31,717 bases of DNA from Guillardia theta CCMP2712 (GCF_000315625.1 NW_005434647.1:601890-633606); one strand, 5' to 3'; positions 19,601 to 30,167 are shown, numbered from the stretch's first letter. Numbers and translations are program-made. The notes: generated by a model not told the origin, from the sequence alone.

Positions 19601-20141
19601 CTGCCATCGACGTTTCTGTCGTACTGTCACGGCTATCGAGATTGTCACTTATGGTCATCACAAACTGACTCATATTCTTGCAGAATATTACCGAATGCTG
19701 TATCGATGCTGGGACGTCAAATGACATGGAGGTAAGGCTTAAATGTACAACATCGCAGCAATGAAGTTGCTCATGGCTTCCATCCAGTCAAGAGAGATCG
19801 CCAACAGCGAGTTCATCGGGAAACCAGGTTATGTTGCGAGCTCTTCCAGTTCATGCTCATAACGAAGAGCAGGCGACTACTTTCCGTGGGACTAAGTTTT
19901 CCCATCAAACTCTATCTGACATCGCCGAATGCTCGTCGGTTCAAGTAGGGCGGGAGGTTTGTCTTGTTGTCTATTAGTTGGACTAGAGGCCGAGATAACA
20001 ATCGGTTGAGCTACGGCATCAAGTAGGAAGCCCCTGAAACTTGTCCAACTTTAATGTCGTCCCACAAAGGACGGGAACAGGCGTCCACCATACTCGCAGG
20101 CTTCATCGTCTTGACACCTGCAGGTCACAGTTGCTCTCAAC

Positions 20142-21220
20142 TCACCGCCTCCATCCTCCTGCTTCTCCTCTCACCGGCGGTTTCCACTTCTCCATCTCCT
20201 TTTGCTGCTCCAGCAGCACCTGCAATGGACGTCAGGTCGACTGCTGGGCAGCGGCATCAAGTTTCGCACCTCCAGTTTTTTGTCGATGTCATCAGTGTTG
20301 AAATCTGGCAGGCAAGCTCTCCTTAGCACACCTCCTGCACCTCCAGCGGGTCTCAACCTGTCGTGGAGATAGAGGGCTCTGCTTGTGCAGATAGCATGGG
20401 AGAGCTGGCGGCTGCGGGTTGTGCAGCATCGCGCGCGTCCTTGTTGACCTGCGCTTGCGATGAGTCGAAGAGTCGAAGAGGGGGCACGAGCAACACCTGA
20501 AGCTGAGAAAGGAACCGACGATCATTCCTCATCATGTCTCGTACTTTCTTCTCTCTCTTCAGAGCCCTCCTGCAAGGCAAACCTCCCGCGTCAGCTCACC
20601 TCCTGATCGGCCCCAGCTCATGGTTCAGCACCTGTTCCTTCCTCGTAGCCATTCTTTGATGACTTCATCCACCCTCTCCGCCTCCATCAGGTCCTTCTGC
20701 TTCTGTTCTTCGCGCTCTTGCCGCTGCTCTTCTTATCAGCTGCTCCCCGTCATGGTCATGTCCTCACCTTCTGAGCGCTCTCAGCATGCAGCATTGCACG
20801 AATCTCGTCCTGCGACCAAGACACTAAGACACCGCCTCCTTTTTTCCTAGGAGTTTCTCCATCCTCTCCCACCCGCTGTCCCTCCTCTGCATCCTCTTCC
20901 ATCTCTTTCTCCTCCTCCCCATCCTCCATCGTCTGACCTTAGATGGCTCTCGCGCATCCCCCGCAGAGAACGCTCGATGCTTTTGGTCGCTGTACAGGCT
21001 CGGACTCTTCCTCGTGCTCCTCTGAGACTTTGGAGGGTGTGAAACGGAGGAGGACGAGAACTAGCAGCAGACCTGCACGGCTCGGTACGGGTCGCTGGTG
21101 TTGCGGGATAGGAATTGAAAACCTATCAAGTCCTGTTTCGAGAACTCGTCTCTGAGAGTGAGAGCCTGTGGCAGGTGTGAGGGTAGCAAGAGGTGGAAAG
21201 GAGGGATCCAAAGCATCCAT
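20142..21220 (-). CDS. Acidic coiled-coil protein, family not recognised (nine coding segments)
   Basis: Exons (descending): 21220-21073, 21021-20972, 20932-20768, 20726-20632, 20569-20497, 20448-20358, 20304-20270, 20219-20142; 244 residues with all phases consistent. After a Pro/Ser-rich start comes an acidic stretch (MEDGEEEKEMEEDAEEGQ). A long helix follows: DEIRAMLHAESAQK, QRQEREEQKQKDLMEAERVD, RRALKREKKVRDMMRNDRRF. It ends DDIDKKLEVLLEQQKEMEKW. Introns are 39-62 bases; one (20767-20727) ends GAAGAG but has a nearby CTGAT branch-like site. The ATG at 21220 is only 27 bases from the stop of the next gene in the same frame, so it may instead be the 3' part of that gene. The last junction is uncertain (an extra intron from 20174 is possible). 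Confidence 0.5.
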
Positions 21221-21247
21221 AGTGCAAGGATGAGATAAAAACGAAAA

Positions 21248-22861
21248 TCAGAAATCAACAACAAGCAAAGAACAACCAATAAAACGTGAGAATACACCAA
21301 GCATGAAGGGCCAGAATAACAGAAACCAGTATTGTTGGCGTTCGGAAGGTTCAAGAACGAATTTCATCACCTCTCGTCGCTCATCGTTAGGAGGAATGAT
21401 TTTGGCTGTGTAAAAGACCTAGAGAGTCAATCAGCCATGGCTGAAGCAAGATGCGCGTTATGTCAGCAGTGAAGATTACTTGGCTCGGTTGATTCAGCTT
21501 TGCTTCTGTCCTCCTCTTGACGAACTTGAACTGCGGAGTGTCATGATCGGAGTAAGATGGTCTTCATGCATCACTTGTCCTGTGTTGACATCAATCTCGC
21601 TGCTCGATGTGCTGTTGATGAAACCCACGTCCCTTGCCTTGATCAACCACAAGTTAAGGCTAGTGACGTCACAGGCAGAAACCGCTTCCACACCTGGTTG
21701 AGGCCAAGGGTGACAGCATTCTCCTTCACAGTCTGCTCGTCTTTCATGATGGCTGTCACATCCTTCAGAAACATCCAAAGGACTCGACAGCTCTCAATAC
21801 CAGCCACTCTCTCTTCCAACTTCTCTAATTTCCTGATATTGTTTACAGCATCCGGTGACATCCCAATATCTTCAGGGTTTTGATGAAACTCTGCAAAACG
21901 TGAGAATCTATTGACTTCATCTGTCGATCTACCTGTTCCATAGATGGCTTGTAGCCCGTCGGCCTGTCCTAGTCTAGCTTTCTTCTGCGGCGGCGCTGGT
22001 GAGTGAAAGTGAGCAAAGAGCACTAATGTCACCTGCTTCTCCTGCTCTGCAAGAAACCTGCGATACCTTACACGTCTCATCTCCTGCAGAGAGCCCTCAG
22101 CTATTCCCGTGTGAGAGGAGAAGAGGTATGAACCTTGGCCTCGAGGTCTTGCTTTAGCTTCAGGATTTTCTCGTGCCTTTCAGCAGCTTTCTGTTGGTGT
22201 TTTTGTCGTTCTTCAGCCTCCTAAACACAAGAATCTCAACTTCAAACAATCCATCACACTCCAAGATCTGTTTCACCTTGTTCAACAGCTCCCGGTATTT
22301 ATCAACTGGGAGCTCAAGTGGACTGTTTTCAACAGAAGCCGAGATCTGTGTCAAGGCTGTAAACAAGACAACCAGCTTCCATGCCGGGTTGCGATGATAT
22401 TTACCTCTTTCAACCACACGGACTTCTGTCTCACTCTCTCAGCAGCAGGATTGTAACGAGGAACCTCCTTGAATCTCTTCTGCTTCACAAGCGCTGCCTT
22501 CATTGCCGCTTCGTTGGCAAGCTTGTACCAGTTCAACTGCGGGCAGAGAGAGCAGTCAGGGTTGCGTCATCCTGCAGAGCACACATGCGCTCACCATTTT
22601 CAATTCCTCTTCCACTCTTCCTCTTCCTGTTCGGTTCTGACTCACGGGATCCGCTCCAAAGTCCGCAGCAAAGAATCTTGGACTTGCACCAGGAGCGGCG
22701 GGAAGGCTGACATGATCTGAAGCATTGCCCTCCTCATCGTAGACAGCAACCATGTTGATAGGAATTTCCCTCGTCACTCGCTGCTCCTCCGTGTTTCCTG
22801 GTGATTTTGCTTCAGTACAAGGGAGTACAACAACCATTCGAGGCGTCCAATAGATGGACAA
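21248..22861 (-). CDS. Coiled-coil protein, family not recognised (about nine exons)
   Basis: Exons (descending): 22861-22595 (or ending at 22646 with a canonical GTGAGT donor), 22536-22405, 22345-22277, 22220-22134, 22083-22033, 21984-21694 (optional 42-base intron 21932-21891), 21637-21575, 21530-21480, 21418-21248. Junctions are in phase. Readable segments include LNWYKLANEAAMKAALVKQK, a strong heptad helix (EAEERQKHQQKAAERHEKIL), FHQNPEDIGMSPDAVNNIRK, FKFVKRRTEAKLNQPSQ and VFYTAKIIPPNDERRE. The last exon then reads into a hydrophobic stretch (QQYWFLLFWPFMLGVFSRF), either a C-terminal membrane helix or translated T-rich intron. The GTGATG right after DERRE could be a donor leading into the downstream gene. 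Function unknown. Confidence 0.55.
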
Positions 22862-22869
22862 AGAACACT

Positions 22870-23510
22870 GAACAAACAGTTCTCACATCCAATGATCATC
22901 CGTTTCATTCCTGTGAAGCACCCATCGCTGTCCTAATTACTTATACACCTGAGCTCACATTCATCTGCACTCCATGCCAGCTCTCTCCTACAACCTACCA
23001 TGATTCAGTGAATCGTTACTCCCTGATATCTTTTCCCCTTCACGCCATTCTCATATCGTTCTCAGTTTCTGTTGCGCTGTCACTTCTTGCCTATCTTGCT
23101 CTGTTGAAGCTGCTCATCTCCATCTCATCTCCCCTCTTCCTCCTCTCTTCCTCCTCCTCCGCCCATCTTGTCTCCATGCCCTTTTGAGCTGCCACGCTCC
23201 AGCCATAGAACTGCCAACTGCCTGCCACCCACCCTTTCACCTTGTTGTATCACCCCTTCAAAGTCACCATTTTGACATTACACCCCTACAAGTAGTATTC
23301 ATGACCCTACCCTCATCCATGAAAATATACCCCAAAACAGCCATGACCCCATCTTTTTTAACCCCTACCCCCGATTTCACCCATTACAGTTAAAACTTGG
23401 TGGAGGGGGATGAGGCCTTATTTGCACCTAACGTTACAAACCGTTTCAGATTGCGGATCTACGTTACATGCGTTACTTTTATTGCGACGCATCTCCATAT
23501 TCCAGCAAAT
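22870..23510. promoter_or_regulatory. Divergent intergenic region with C-rich motifs and a pyrimidine tract
   Basis: No gene seen. The plus strand has a pyrimidine-rich part (about 23110-23170, TCATCTCC/CTCCTCC units) and scattered CACCCCTACA, ACCCTACCC and AACCCCTACCCCC words (about 23278-23375). These are G-rich GGGGTAGGG-type motifs on the coding strand of the minus-strand gene starting at 22861. The right end carries GTTAC words before the plus-strand gene. Confidence 0.35.
23431..23478 (+). promoter_or_regulatory. GTTAC/AACCGTT motif cluster upstream of the HPQ-rich gene
   Basis: ACGTTACAAACCGTT is followed by ACGTTAC and GCGTTAC within about 48 bases, ending some 33 bases before the ATG at 23511. 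GTTACAAACCGTT recurs exactly at 26623-26635. AACCGTTA-like words resemble MYB sites (CNGTTR), which is suggestive only. Confidence 0.3.
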
Positions 23511-23749
23511 ATGAACGGACGCGGTCAACAAGCGCCTCCTCCTCACGCGATGGCGGGCAACCCGATGTACCCCATCCACCCCCTCCACCCCAACCACTCC
23601 TTCCCTCCTCCTCCTGCCCCACCCATCCACCCGCCACCGACCCACCAGTCGCTCTTCTACCACCACCCCCACCACCACCATCCGCACCACCACGATGCCC
23701 ACAAGCAGGCGATGATGGAGCAGCAGCAGCAGCAGTTGCAGCAACAGAT

Positions 23750-23780
<31 letters not shown>

Positions 23781-24044
23781 CACCAACAAGTGCAACAGCA
23801 GATGCAGCAGCAGATGCAGGGAGCTGTCAATGGACAACCGGTTTACTTCCAGTCCTCTACGGTGGTTCCGCACCATGTGCATGAGTCCCACCAGCTGTTC
23901 CACAATCACTACCACCCGAAGCATGCAACACATCATCACATGCAGGCGCCGCCGGCGACCTTGTTCCCTCAGAATCAGTTCCAGCATCTGCCGATCCTGC
24001 ACATTCCACTTGGAGGCGGATCTGCGCCTCATTCCTTCCAGTGA
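23511..24044 (+). CDS. His/Pro/Gln-rich low-complexity protein, intron-free
   Basis: 177 residues from MNGRGQQAPPP. The composition runs in blocks: a Pro/His segment (PIHPLHPNHSFPPPPAPP), a His cluster (HHPHHHHPHHHDAHKQ), about 45 residues of almost pure Gln with Met/Ile/Val at intervals, then another His-rich part ending in LHIPLGGGSAPHSFQ. The frame continues upstream without a stop to 23397, but ATG 23511 is in the best context, right after the motif cluster. Such Gln/His tracts are common in transcription-related or condensate-forming proteins, or may bind metal. No domain is recognised. The CAG-rich repeat makes the opposite strand open as poly-Leu, which I regard as artefact. Confidence 0.55.
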
Positions 24045-24096
24045 GCACGCAGCTCTCAGCGGATGCAACAAGGCTCGAGATCCCTCAGCACAACAG

Positions 24097-24142
24097 TTGA
24101 GCTCGTATGATGAGTTGAGCTCGTGAGATGATTTGAGCTCGT
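24097..24142. repeat. 18-bp tandem repeat, three copies
   Basis: TTGAGCTCGT begins at 24097, 24115 and 24133, with units ending ATGATGAG, GAGATGAT and CTGTAGAT. It is in the 3' flank of the HPQ-rich gene. The rest of 24045-24531, between two convergent genes, shows nothing else. Confidence 0.75.
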
Positions 24143-24531
24143 CTGTAGATGTCTGCTCCCTTGGTAGCTTAGATGCTCCAAATGGTAAAGTGGAAATAAA
24201 ACTGGACCTTGATATGACGACTTTGATGTGGCTTGCATAGCTGAGAGGGCTATAGGTGGTAGGGTGGGAATCAATGCAGGAAGATGTTCTCATAGTACAA
24301 TAGCCGGACGTTTGCTCGCACTTCCATCGAGCCGAAACTCAGTAAATTGCATCGGAGTCGAAATAAGTTTCATTCCCTCCATCTGTATCTGTACATCGAA
24401 ATATCTTGCGAGCTTGCTAGTTTTTGCAAATCTCATCCCCCTCGCTCCTCACTGAAACGAATAAAGCGTAGAGCAAATACTCCCACGCCAAGTGTTTTCG
24501 CACGTGCTGCAGCATCTGCAAGCAGGCCCCC

Positions 24532-26131
24532 CTAGACTACTTTCTCCTCTTCCTCATGGCTGTAATGGTACCCTTCTGCATACTGCAGACCTTTCTCGAA
24601 GTCCACGTACGAGAGGACGAAGAGCCCTGCGATGGCCATGACAACCAGCCCGATGAACCCTGCCTTCTCATCGTACGCGAACGTCAGAGTCGCAAAGAGC
24701 AACGGCCCGAAGAAACCAGCGACGCGATTCATCATCCCCATGAACCCAAAGTTGTGGGAAGCCTTCTCCTTGGGGGTGAGCGACCCCATCAACACCTTGC
24801 TGAAGATGAAGGCTCCTGATCCCGCCGTGGTCATGCTGATAATGACGAAGAAGAAGTCCGCCACATTCGTCATCCAGGCGCACATGATGATCGAGATGAT
24901 GGTAAGGACGATACACGCCATGAAGCAGATCTTGGCCTCAGCGTACTGCGCCAGCCCAAGCCAAGCAAGGGCTGCTACAGCACCAAGAACCTTGTAGAAG
25001 ACAGCCCCGAGCACAAGCGCATGCACGGGCAGCCCAATCTGTGCTCCGTACACAAGATAAACAGCATGCAGAGTTGAGTTTGCATCGTTGAAGAGCATGA
25101 GGCCCACCAAAAACTTCATCATCTCAATGTTTTGAAGCGTGATAAGCGTCTCTTTCCATGAGAGCACCAACGAATCCTGACAGCAACGTCAGGCCACACG
25201 ACTCAGCCGGCAGCACGTTACCGCAAGTGAAGTGCCCGCGAGGTAAGTATCGTCGTCTTCTTCTTTCAGCCAAATCCACATGGGGATGGCCAGAAGGACA
25301 AACCATATCGCACTTACAACGAAGCAGAAGATGATGTAGTCCCTACTCAACTCCCGCTTCTCCATGTCTGACATACCCAAGGCAACCATCAAGATTGCAC
25401 TCCCCACATTGCCGATGAAACATTGGAAGCAAGCAACTTTCACCATGTCCTCTCTGCCCGAGAGGAACATGATCAGACTGTTGTAGAAGCAATGCCTGCG
25501 GAAAAGAGAGCATGCTCAGAATCAAAACAAGATAGGAACAACGAGGTTCGTACATGATTGACGTCAACGTCATTGCAATGCCAATGACCAAGAGAATCTC
25601 TCGCGCGTCAGAGCTTCGAGATTCAAAGGCAAACATAGTCAAAAAAACGATAGAGAGGGCGGATGTAGTGTAGGTAATTAGCTTCCTGGCCGAGTACCGA
25701 TCGGCGAGTGCTCCTAGAATCGGGCAAAGAATTCCGGCAATCAACGTAGAAATCGCCACCATGAAAACCCAACTTCCAGAAGCGTCCCCGAGTTTCAAAG
25801 AGCTCATCACTTCCTCTTCAACCTCCTCGATCTCCGTCAGGTTCCTCGGATCGAACGACAGCACTTTTCCCGCGTTGGATATCAACGACGACGCTCCCAT
25901 GGGCATCATTCCTTCACCACTTGTGCTGCGGACAAGTCATGTTATGCAGCCGCGCGCGCGTTAGCCTCACCTTCCAGGGGTGGACTCCCTCACTCGACGA
26001 ACGAAGATGATGGGAGCTAATGTAGAGATGGTAACGGAGGCATATCCCCAGCAACCAGCATCGAATAAGGCATATCCCCACTGCGCCCTGATAGCAAGAC
26101 GAGGATCATCCGAGGTAGCCGGGATGAGCAT
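24532..26131 (-). CDS. Atg22/UMF1-like major facilitator transporter (at least four exons)
   Basis: Exons (descending): 26131-25971, 25925-25554, 25495-25222, 25176-24532; 483 residues with this start. The opening WGYALFDAGCWGYASVTIST matches the characteristic W-x-Y-D start of the UMF1/Atg22 family. About 12 hydrophobic segments follow, including GSWVFMVAISTLIAGILCPILG ahead of the MFS signature ADRYSARKL, and FCFVVSAIWFVLLAIPMWIWL. The tail is acidic (HYSHEEEEKVV). In yeast, Atg22 exports amino acids from the vacuole after autophagy; substrate here is unknown. ATG 26131 lies inside what looks like a canonical intron (GTGAGT...TATCAG, 26138-26088), so the true protein probably starts in an upstream exon reading YSRPSFLNFLD, whose ATG I could not find. 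A TGGGGATATGCC word is duplicated within the first helix. Confidence 0.8.
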
Positions 26132-26222
26132 AACTCACCTGTCCAGGAAATTGAGGAAGCTCGGCCTTGAGTACTCGACGACAGATACACTGGAGACTGG
26201 ACAGGATGAATCAGGAAAAGCA

Positions 26223-26277
26223 AATATGATGTGATCGTCAAAAGCAAATATGATGTGATTGACGATCACATCATATT
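26223..26277. repeat. Nested inverted repeat with two alternative hairpins
   Basis: Arms AATATGATGTGATCGTCA (26223-26240) and TGACGATCACATCATATT (26260-26277) are perfect 18-bp reverse complements around a 19-base spacer. The spacer contains a second copy of AATATGATGTGAT (26247-26259) that can pair instead with 26265-26277, giving a 13-bp stem with a TGACG loop. The two folds are mutually exclusive. It lies just upstream of the transporter gene, probably in its 5' leader or first exon. Confidence 0.85.
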
Positions 26278-26555
26278 GTTTTGAAATGTAACTATCTATG
26301 CTATCTGTTTGCAACGTAACTATTCCACTTCTCTTGGCTTCTATTGCAGGAAAGCTTCAACTCCGCACTTGAAACGACCTTGTATAGAGGAGAAAGGCAC
26401 GAGAACAAGGAACACAGCAAGGCAGATCAGTGAGAACAATCATAGAACAATCATAGAATGCATGTCTCTCCACCCTTATCTGTCATCCTCCTCCTCGTCG
26501 CTCCTCACCTGGTCTGCCATTGCCCGAGTTCTCCGCCATTGCCTCTTCGCCTGCT

Positions 26556-26635
26556 CCGTTACAAAATGGACTCAAACTCATAACCGTTATTATTTTACTC
26601 GTTACAAAACGTTCGCAAAGTAGTTACAAACCGTT
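26556..26635 (+). promoter_or_regulatory. Cluster of GTTACAAA/CCGTTA motifs
   Basis: CCGTTACAAAATGG (about 26557), AACCGTTATT (about 26583), CGTTACAAAACGTT (26600-26613) and GTTACAAACCGTT (26623-26635) lie within 80 bases, 245-320 bases upstream of the gene at 26879. The last word is identical to one upstream of the gene at 23511. Confidence 0.35.
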
Positions 26636-26878
26636 ATTTAGGGGTTCGAATGGCAGATCAGCGCGAATATCATATCAGTTGCCGGGCATGGCAGAGGTGG
26701 CGGTTCTTCTGAACCATGGCATCATCATGCAACGATGCTGAACTCAACCCCCTGATGTTCGCCCTCTACCAGCCATGAGCCTCGTCGCCGCTGCAGAGAT
26801 GTTTGTTCCTGTTCACCATCATTGATGTTGGAGTTAGAACGTATGAGAGTCTCTTCTTTGCCTCTTCTTCCTCTTTGA

Positions 26879-29800
26879 ATGCCTGGGAGCATGAGAGGAA
26901 GGGGATCAGCTGATGCTCCGCTCAGTGCCAACTCTGTTGGTTTCTCCTCTCCCTTGAACATCAATTCTCCTCAAGTTTTCTCAGTGTACAACCCTCAGTC
27001 TCGGCCGGTCAAGTCGATGATGAAGGATAACCGCATGCCATTAGGCAGACAAGCTGTCAGACAGCAGCAGCAGCTTCGTCGCTCGGAGATGTCAGCGCCT
27101 TCACCTCGCCGAGATCCTGAAACCCAAGGCCTTGCAGGCAAAGCAAGCTTTGAGCAAGTAATCAGCTTTCTCCGTGAGTTCGGCGAGAGAAGCTCATGGG
27201 AGAAAGTTCTATCGCGTCAGGACACGTCCGGTGAGAAGCAGCTCGATCAGCGTCAGTTCGAAGAAGCCTTGAGGGAGTCTGGATTCGTTTCATTCATGCG
27301 CATGAGCCCAATATCGGTGTGGGATCGAGCTGTTGGCAAGTCCTTCCGAACGAGCGGCGTTGCTGAGCTTGCGACCACGCTGTCTATCGTGTGTGCAGAA
27401 GAACGCATCCGTCTCCTCTCCTCTGAGTGCTCCTTTGTTGATAAGATCTGCGCGAAGATGGAAGGCATGACGTGGCAAGGCGAGGCATCGGTCGAGGGCG
27501 ATAGTGAGGACAGTCTGGAGAGCGAGCGATGCAGTGAGGCATCCAAGGAGGTTGCAAGCGGCGATTGCGAAGGTGCTGGGAGTCAGGAAGACGAACACGT
27601 TGTGCAAGAGGAGGCAGGTTTGTTGCGAGAGGCCCCGGGCGATGCTGAGCAGGCTGCTGCTCCATCCCTCCGGCTCTCAGGGCAGGATCAGGGAGGCGAT
27701 AGAGGGCAGGAATGTTCAGCCGAGCAATCAAGAGAAGGTCATCAATCCTGCCAGCAGCTGCAGCAGGAGGAAGACGATGCAGCATGCGGTGAGCACGACG
27801 ATATGATGTGGGAAGAGGGGACACAGGAGGGAACGGCTCCTTCTCCTCGGGCCGCTGCAGTTCCTATGCAGCACCCAAGAGCTGACGAGCATCAGGATAG
27901 GAAGGAAGCAGGCAGAGAGCAGACGACTTCTACCGACGAAAATTCTCCCGCGCCTGCTCTGCTACCTCAACTTGTTCACCGCCCGATCCACTCAGTTCAC
28001 CGCAAACAGTGGGAGTTCTCTCAGAAGGAATTCAAGGCAGCAAACGTCCCTCTCGATCGCCAGCGCATTCTTCAAAGGCTCGTCAAAGCTGCTGCCACCA
28101 GCCGCCAGGACAATTTGAGCGATGGCGGCAGCCAAGGAGATGGGGCCGAGGGAGGACATGATGGACCTGAGACGCTATCCTGCAGGCTGGTGCGCTTCCC
28201 GCTGAGTGAGGAGGGGGAGATGCCTGGCGGGTGCGGCATCATGAGATACATCTTGTCGTCAGAGGAGAATGCTGACAAGCTGGAGACGAGCTTGGGGTCG
28301 TCAGATGGGGAGGATAAGCTCGACGACGTCGATGCTCCCTCCGCTGGAGGGGGTGCATCGGAAGGGAACCAGGGATCTGAACTTGAGACCTTGCCGCCTG
28401 ACGGAGGTTCTAGTGTTGTGCATCCTTCAGTTCCGGAGGACCGCTCTTGTGCGGTGAGTCATGATCAGACAAACCCGGCAGAGAGAGTTGAGTTAGGGGC
28501 CCCGGGTGAATATCCAGGAGAAGAAGGTCACGAGTTCAGCCATCAGGTGCCCGTCCTAACGTCTCTGCTGCGTGTTCTCACGCCTTCCAGGTGGCAACGA
28601 TCATTCTTGAGCTCGATGGAGTGCTGCAAAACATCCCGCTCGTCCACTACCTCTCTCGAGATGACCCAGAGGATGTCTTTCCTCCAGCAGCTGCAGGCGA
28701 TGAGAGCGGAGGATTCCATCCCCACACCCTCCCTACCGTCTCATCCTCAGCCTGCTTGCCTGACGTCTCGCTCCCCCCGAAGGTGGATCAAGGGAAGGAT
28801 TATCAGCAGTGGTCAGGAGATGAAGTGAAGAATCGACCGGGGGCAAGGGGAGGAGGAGAACAGGAGGATACAGACGCTTGTTGGAAGTCCCTGGACATGG
28901 AGGAAGAGGAGCTGATGTTGAACCATCCTCTTCCTGCTCCTCGTCCAGTCGCTCCAGCTTCTCTCTCATATGCTGAAGACTTCAGCGTGAGATCTTTGAT
29001 CGACCTGAAGAGGGAGACATTGTTGAAAGGTATGCGACACCTCTCGCACCACCTCCTCACTCAGATCTGACGCGGCCTTTCTGGATTCCACAGAATTCTC
29101 GCAGCCGAGAGACGAGAGGCAAGATCAAAGTCAAGACACTCCCCGGCCTCGCACATGTATGGACCCTTCTCTCCTCCTGTTCCATACGTCTGTCTTCCTC
29201 CTCCTCCCCCTCCTCCCCCTCCTCCCCCTCCTCCCCCTCCCACTTCCCCCCCCCACCTCCCCCCCCCCCCACCTCTTTTCCTCCATCCCTACTCTCTACT
29301 GCTGTTTTGTTCTGTTTGGTTGTTGACCTTGACATCACATGTCTGCTGCAGTTGCTCCGGTAGCAACAACGCTCGATACTCCTTCGCATGATGCTCATAC
29401 TGCCCGGTCAGACCTTGCTTTCCTTGCTCCTCCTCTGACGTGTTGGGATGGGGTAGAATACATTTAGAAGATGAGGAGAAGACAGAGAATGAGGAGGAGC
29501 AGGAGCAGGAGCTTCAGCAAGAGCAGGAAGGAGGGCGCTTCCTGGAATGCAAATACAAGGAGGGTACGGAGGGCTACTCGACCACTGTCACTCTGAGCAG
29601 CGGAGAGAGGATAATCATTTCACCTTGCTCGTTCGACTTCTCCTCCTTCCATGAGATCTTAGACGGGGGGGAAGGAAGCGCTTTTCCCTGGGAGGAGAAA
29701 GGGGAGGACGAACTTACCAGCATCGCTGCATCCCTCCTGAATGCTGGTACTCTCCTTGGTCTCTTTCCCCTCCTTCCCTGCTCTGTTCTTCACCCCTTTC

Positions 29801-30146
29801 CTTCTACATCCGTGGTCGTTCCTTCTTTCTTCCCCTTCCTTCCCCTCTTCCCTCATCTTTCCTCTTCCAGCTTCACCTTGACAGTTCGAGCAGACCTGCA
29901 CGAGGTGCTTCTTGACGCATGGATTGCTGAATCCGCTCCTTTCTGGCTGGCAGGTCGCTGAATGCCTCCCTCCTCCTCCTCCTCCTCCTCCTCCTCCTCC
30001 TCCTCCTCCTCCTCCTCCTCCTCCTCCTCCTCCTGGCGGTGTCGCTCACTTTTTCTTTGCCAGTGGTACTGCAAGATCTCGACCTGCCCCTTAGGCTCGC
30101 GAAGCTGAAAGCATGCAAACTCCTACTGAGTGCTGAGAGGTCATAG
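26879..30146 (+). CDS. Large acidic, mostly disordered protein with one EF-hand-like motif (seven exons)
   Basis: Exons: 26879-28546, 28591-29029, 29094-29156, 29352-29406, 29457-29746, 29885-29953, 30064-30146; 888 residues, all junctions GT-AG and in phase. A helical region at about 85-195 (SFEQVISFLREFGERSSWEK...) contains DTSGEKQLDQRQF, with EF-hand spacing but Gln in place of the final Glu, so calcium binding is doubtful. Residues about 200-550 are Glu/Gln/Ser/Gly-rich and look unstructured. Later ordered bits are VATIILELDGVLQNIPLVHYL, YSTTVTLSSGERIIISP and a C-terminal helix (ADLHEVLLDAWIAESAPFWL; LPLRLAKLKACKLLL). Three introns of 110-195 bases are filled with CT/CCT simple sequence; the others are 44-64. 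No family is recognised. The first exon is unusually long for this region. Confidence 0.7.
29196..29275. repeat. CCTCCTCCCC pyrimidine repeat inside an intron
   Basis: Pyrimidine-only sequence with C-runs up to about 13 bases, within the 195-base intron 29157-29351 of the acidic-protein gene. The poly-Pro and poly-Gly open frames across it are artefacts. Confidence 0.9.
29966..30034. repeat. (TCC)n microsatellite inside an intron
   Basis: About 23 uninterrupted TCC/CTC units inside intron 29954-30063 of the acidic-protein gene. The poly-Pro and poly-Glu frames here are artefacts of the repeat. Confidence 0.95.
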
Positions 30147-30167
30147 AGGAAGAGGAAGGGAGGAGAA

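Noticed and set aside
24056-24293. Minus-strand open frame continuing to 23418 with long poly-Leu runs.
   Set aside because: It is the reverse reading of the CAG-rich HPQ gene; Leu runs and basic blocks are repeat artefacts.
26088-26138. ATG 26131 as the firm start of the transporter.
   Set aside because: It falls in a canonical-looking 51-base intron (GTGAGT...CAG). I keep it only as a provisional boundary.
29853-30118. Poly-Glu, poly-Arg and poly-Pro frames around the TCC microsatellite.
   Set aside because: All arise from a simple repeat inside an intron whose flanking exons join in phase.
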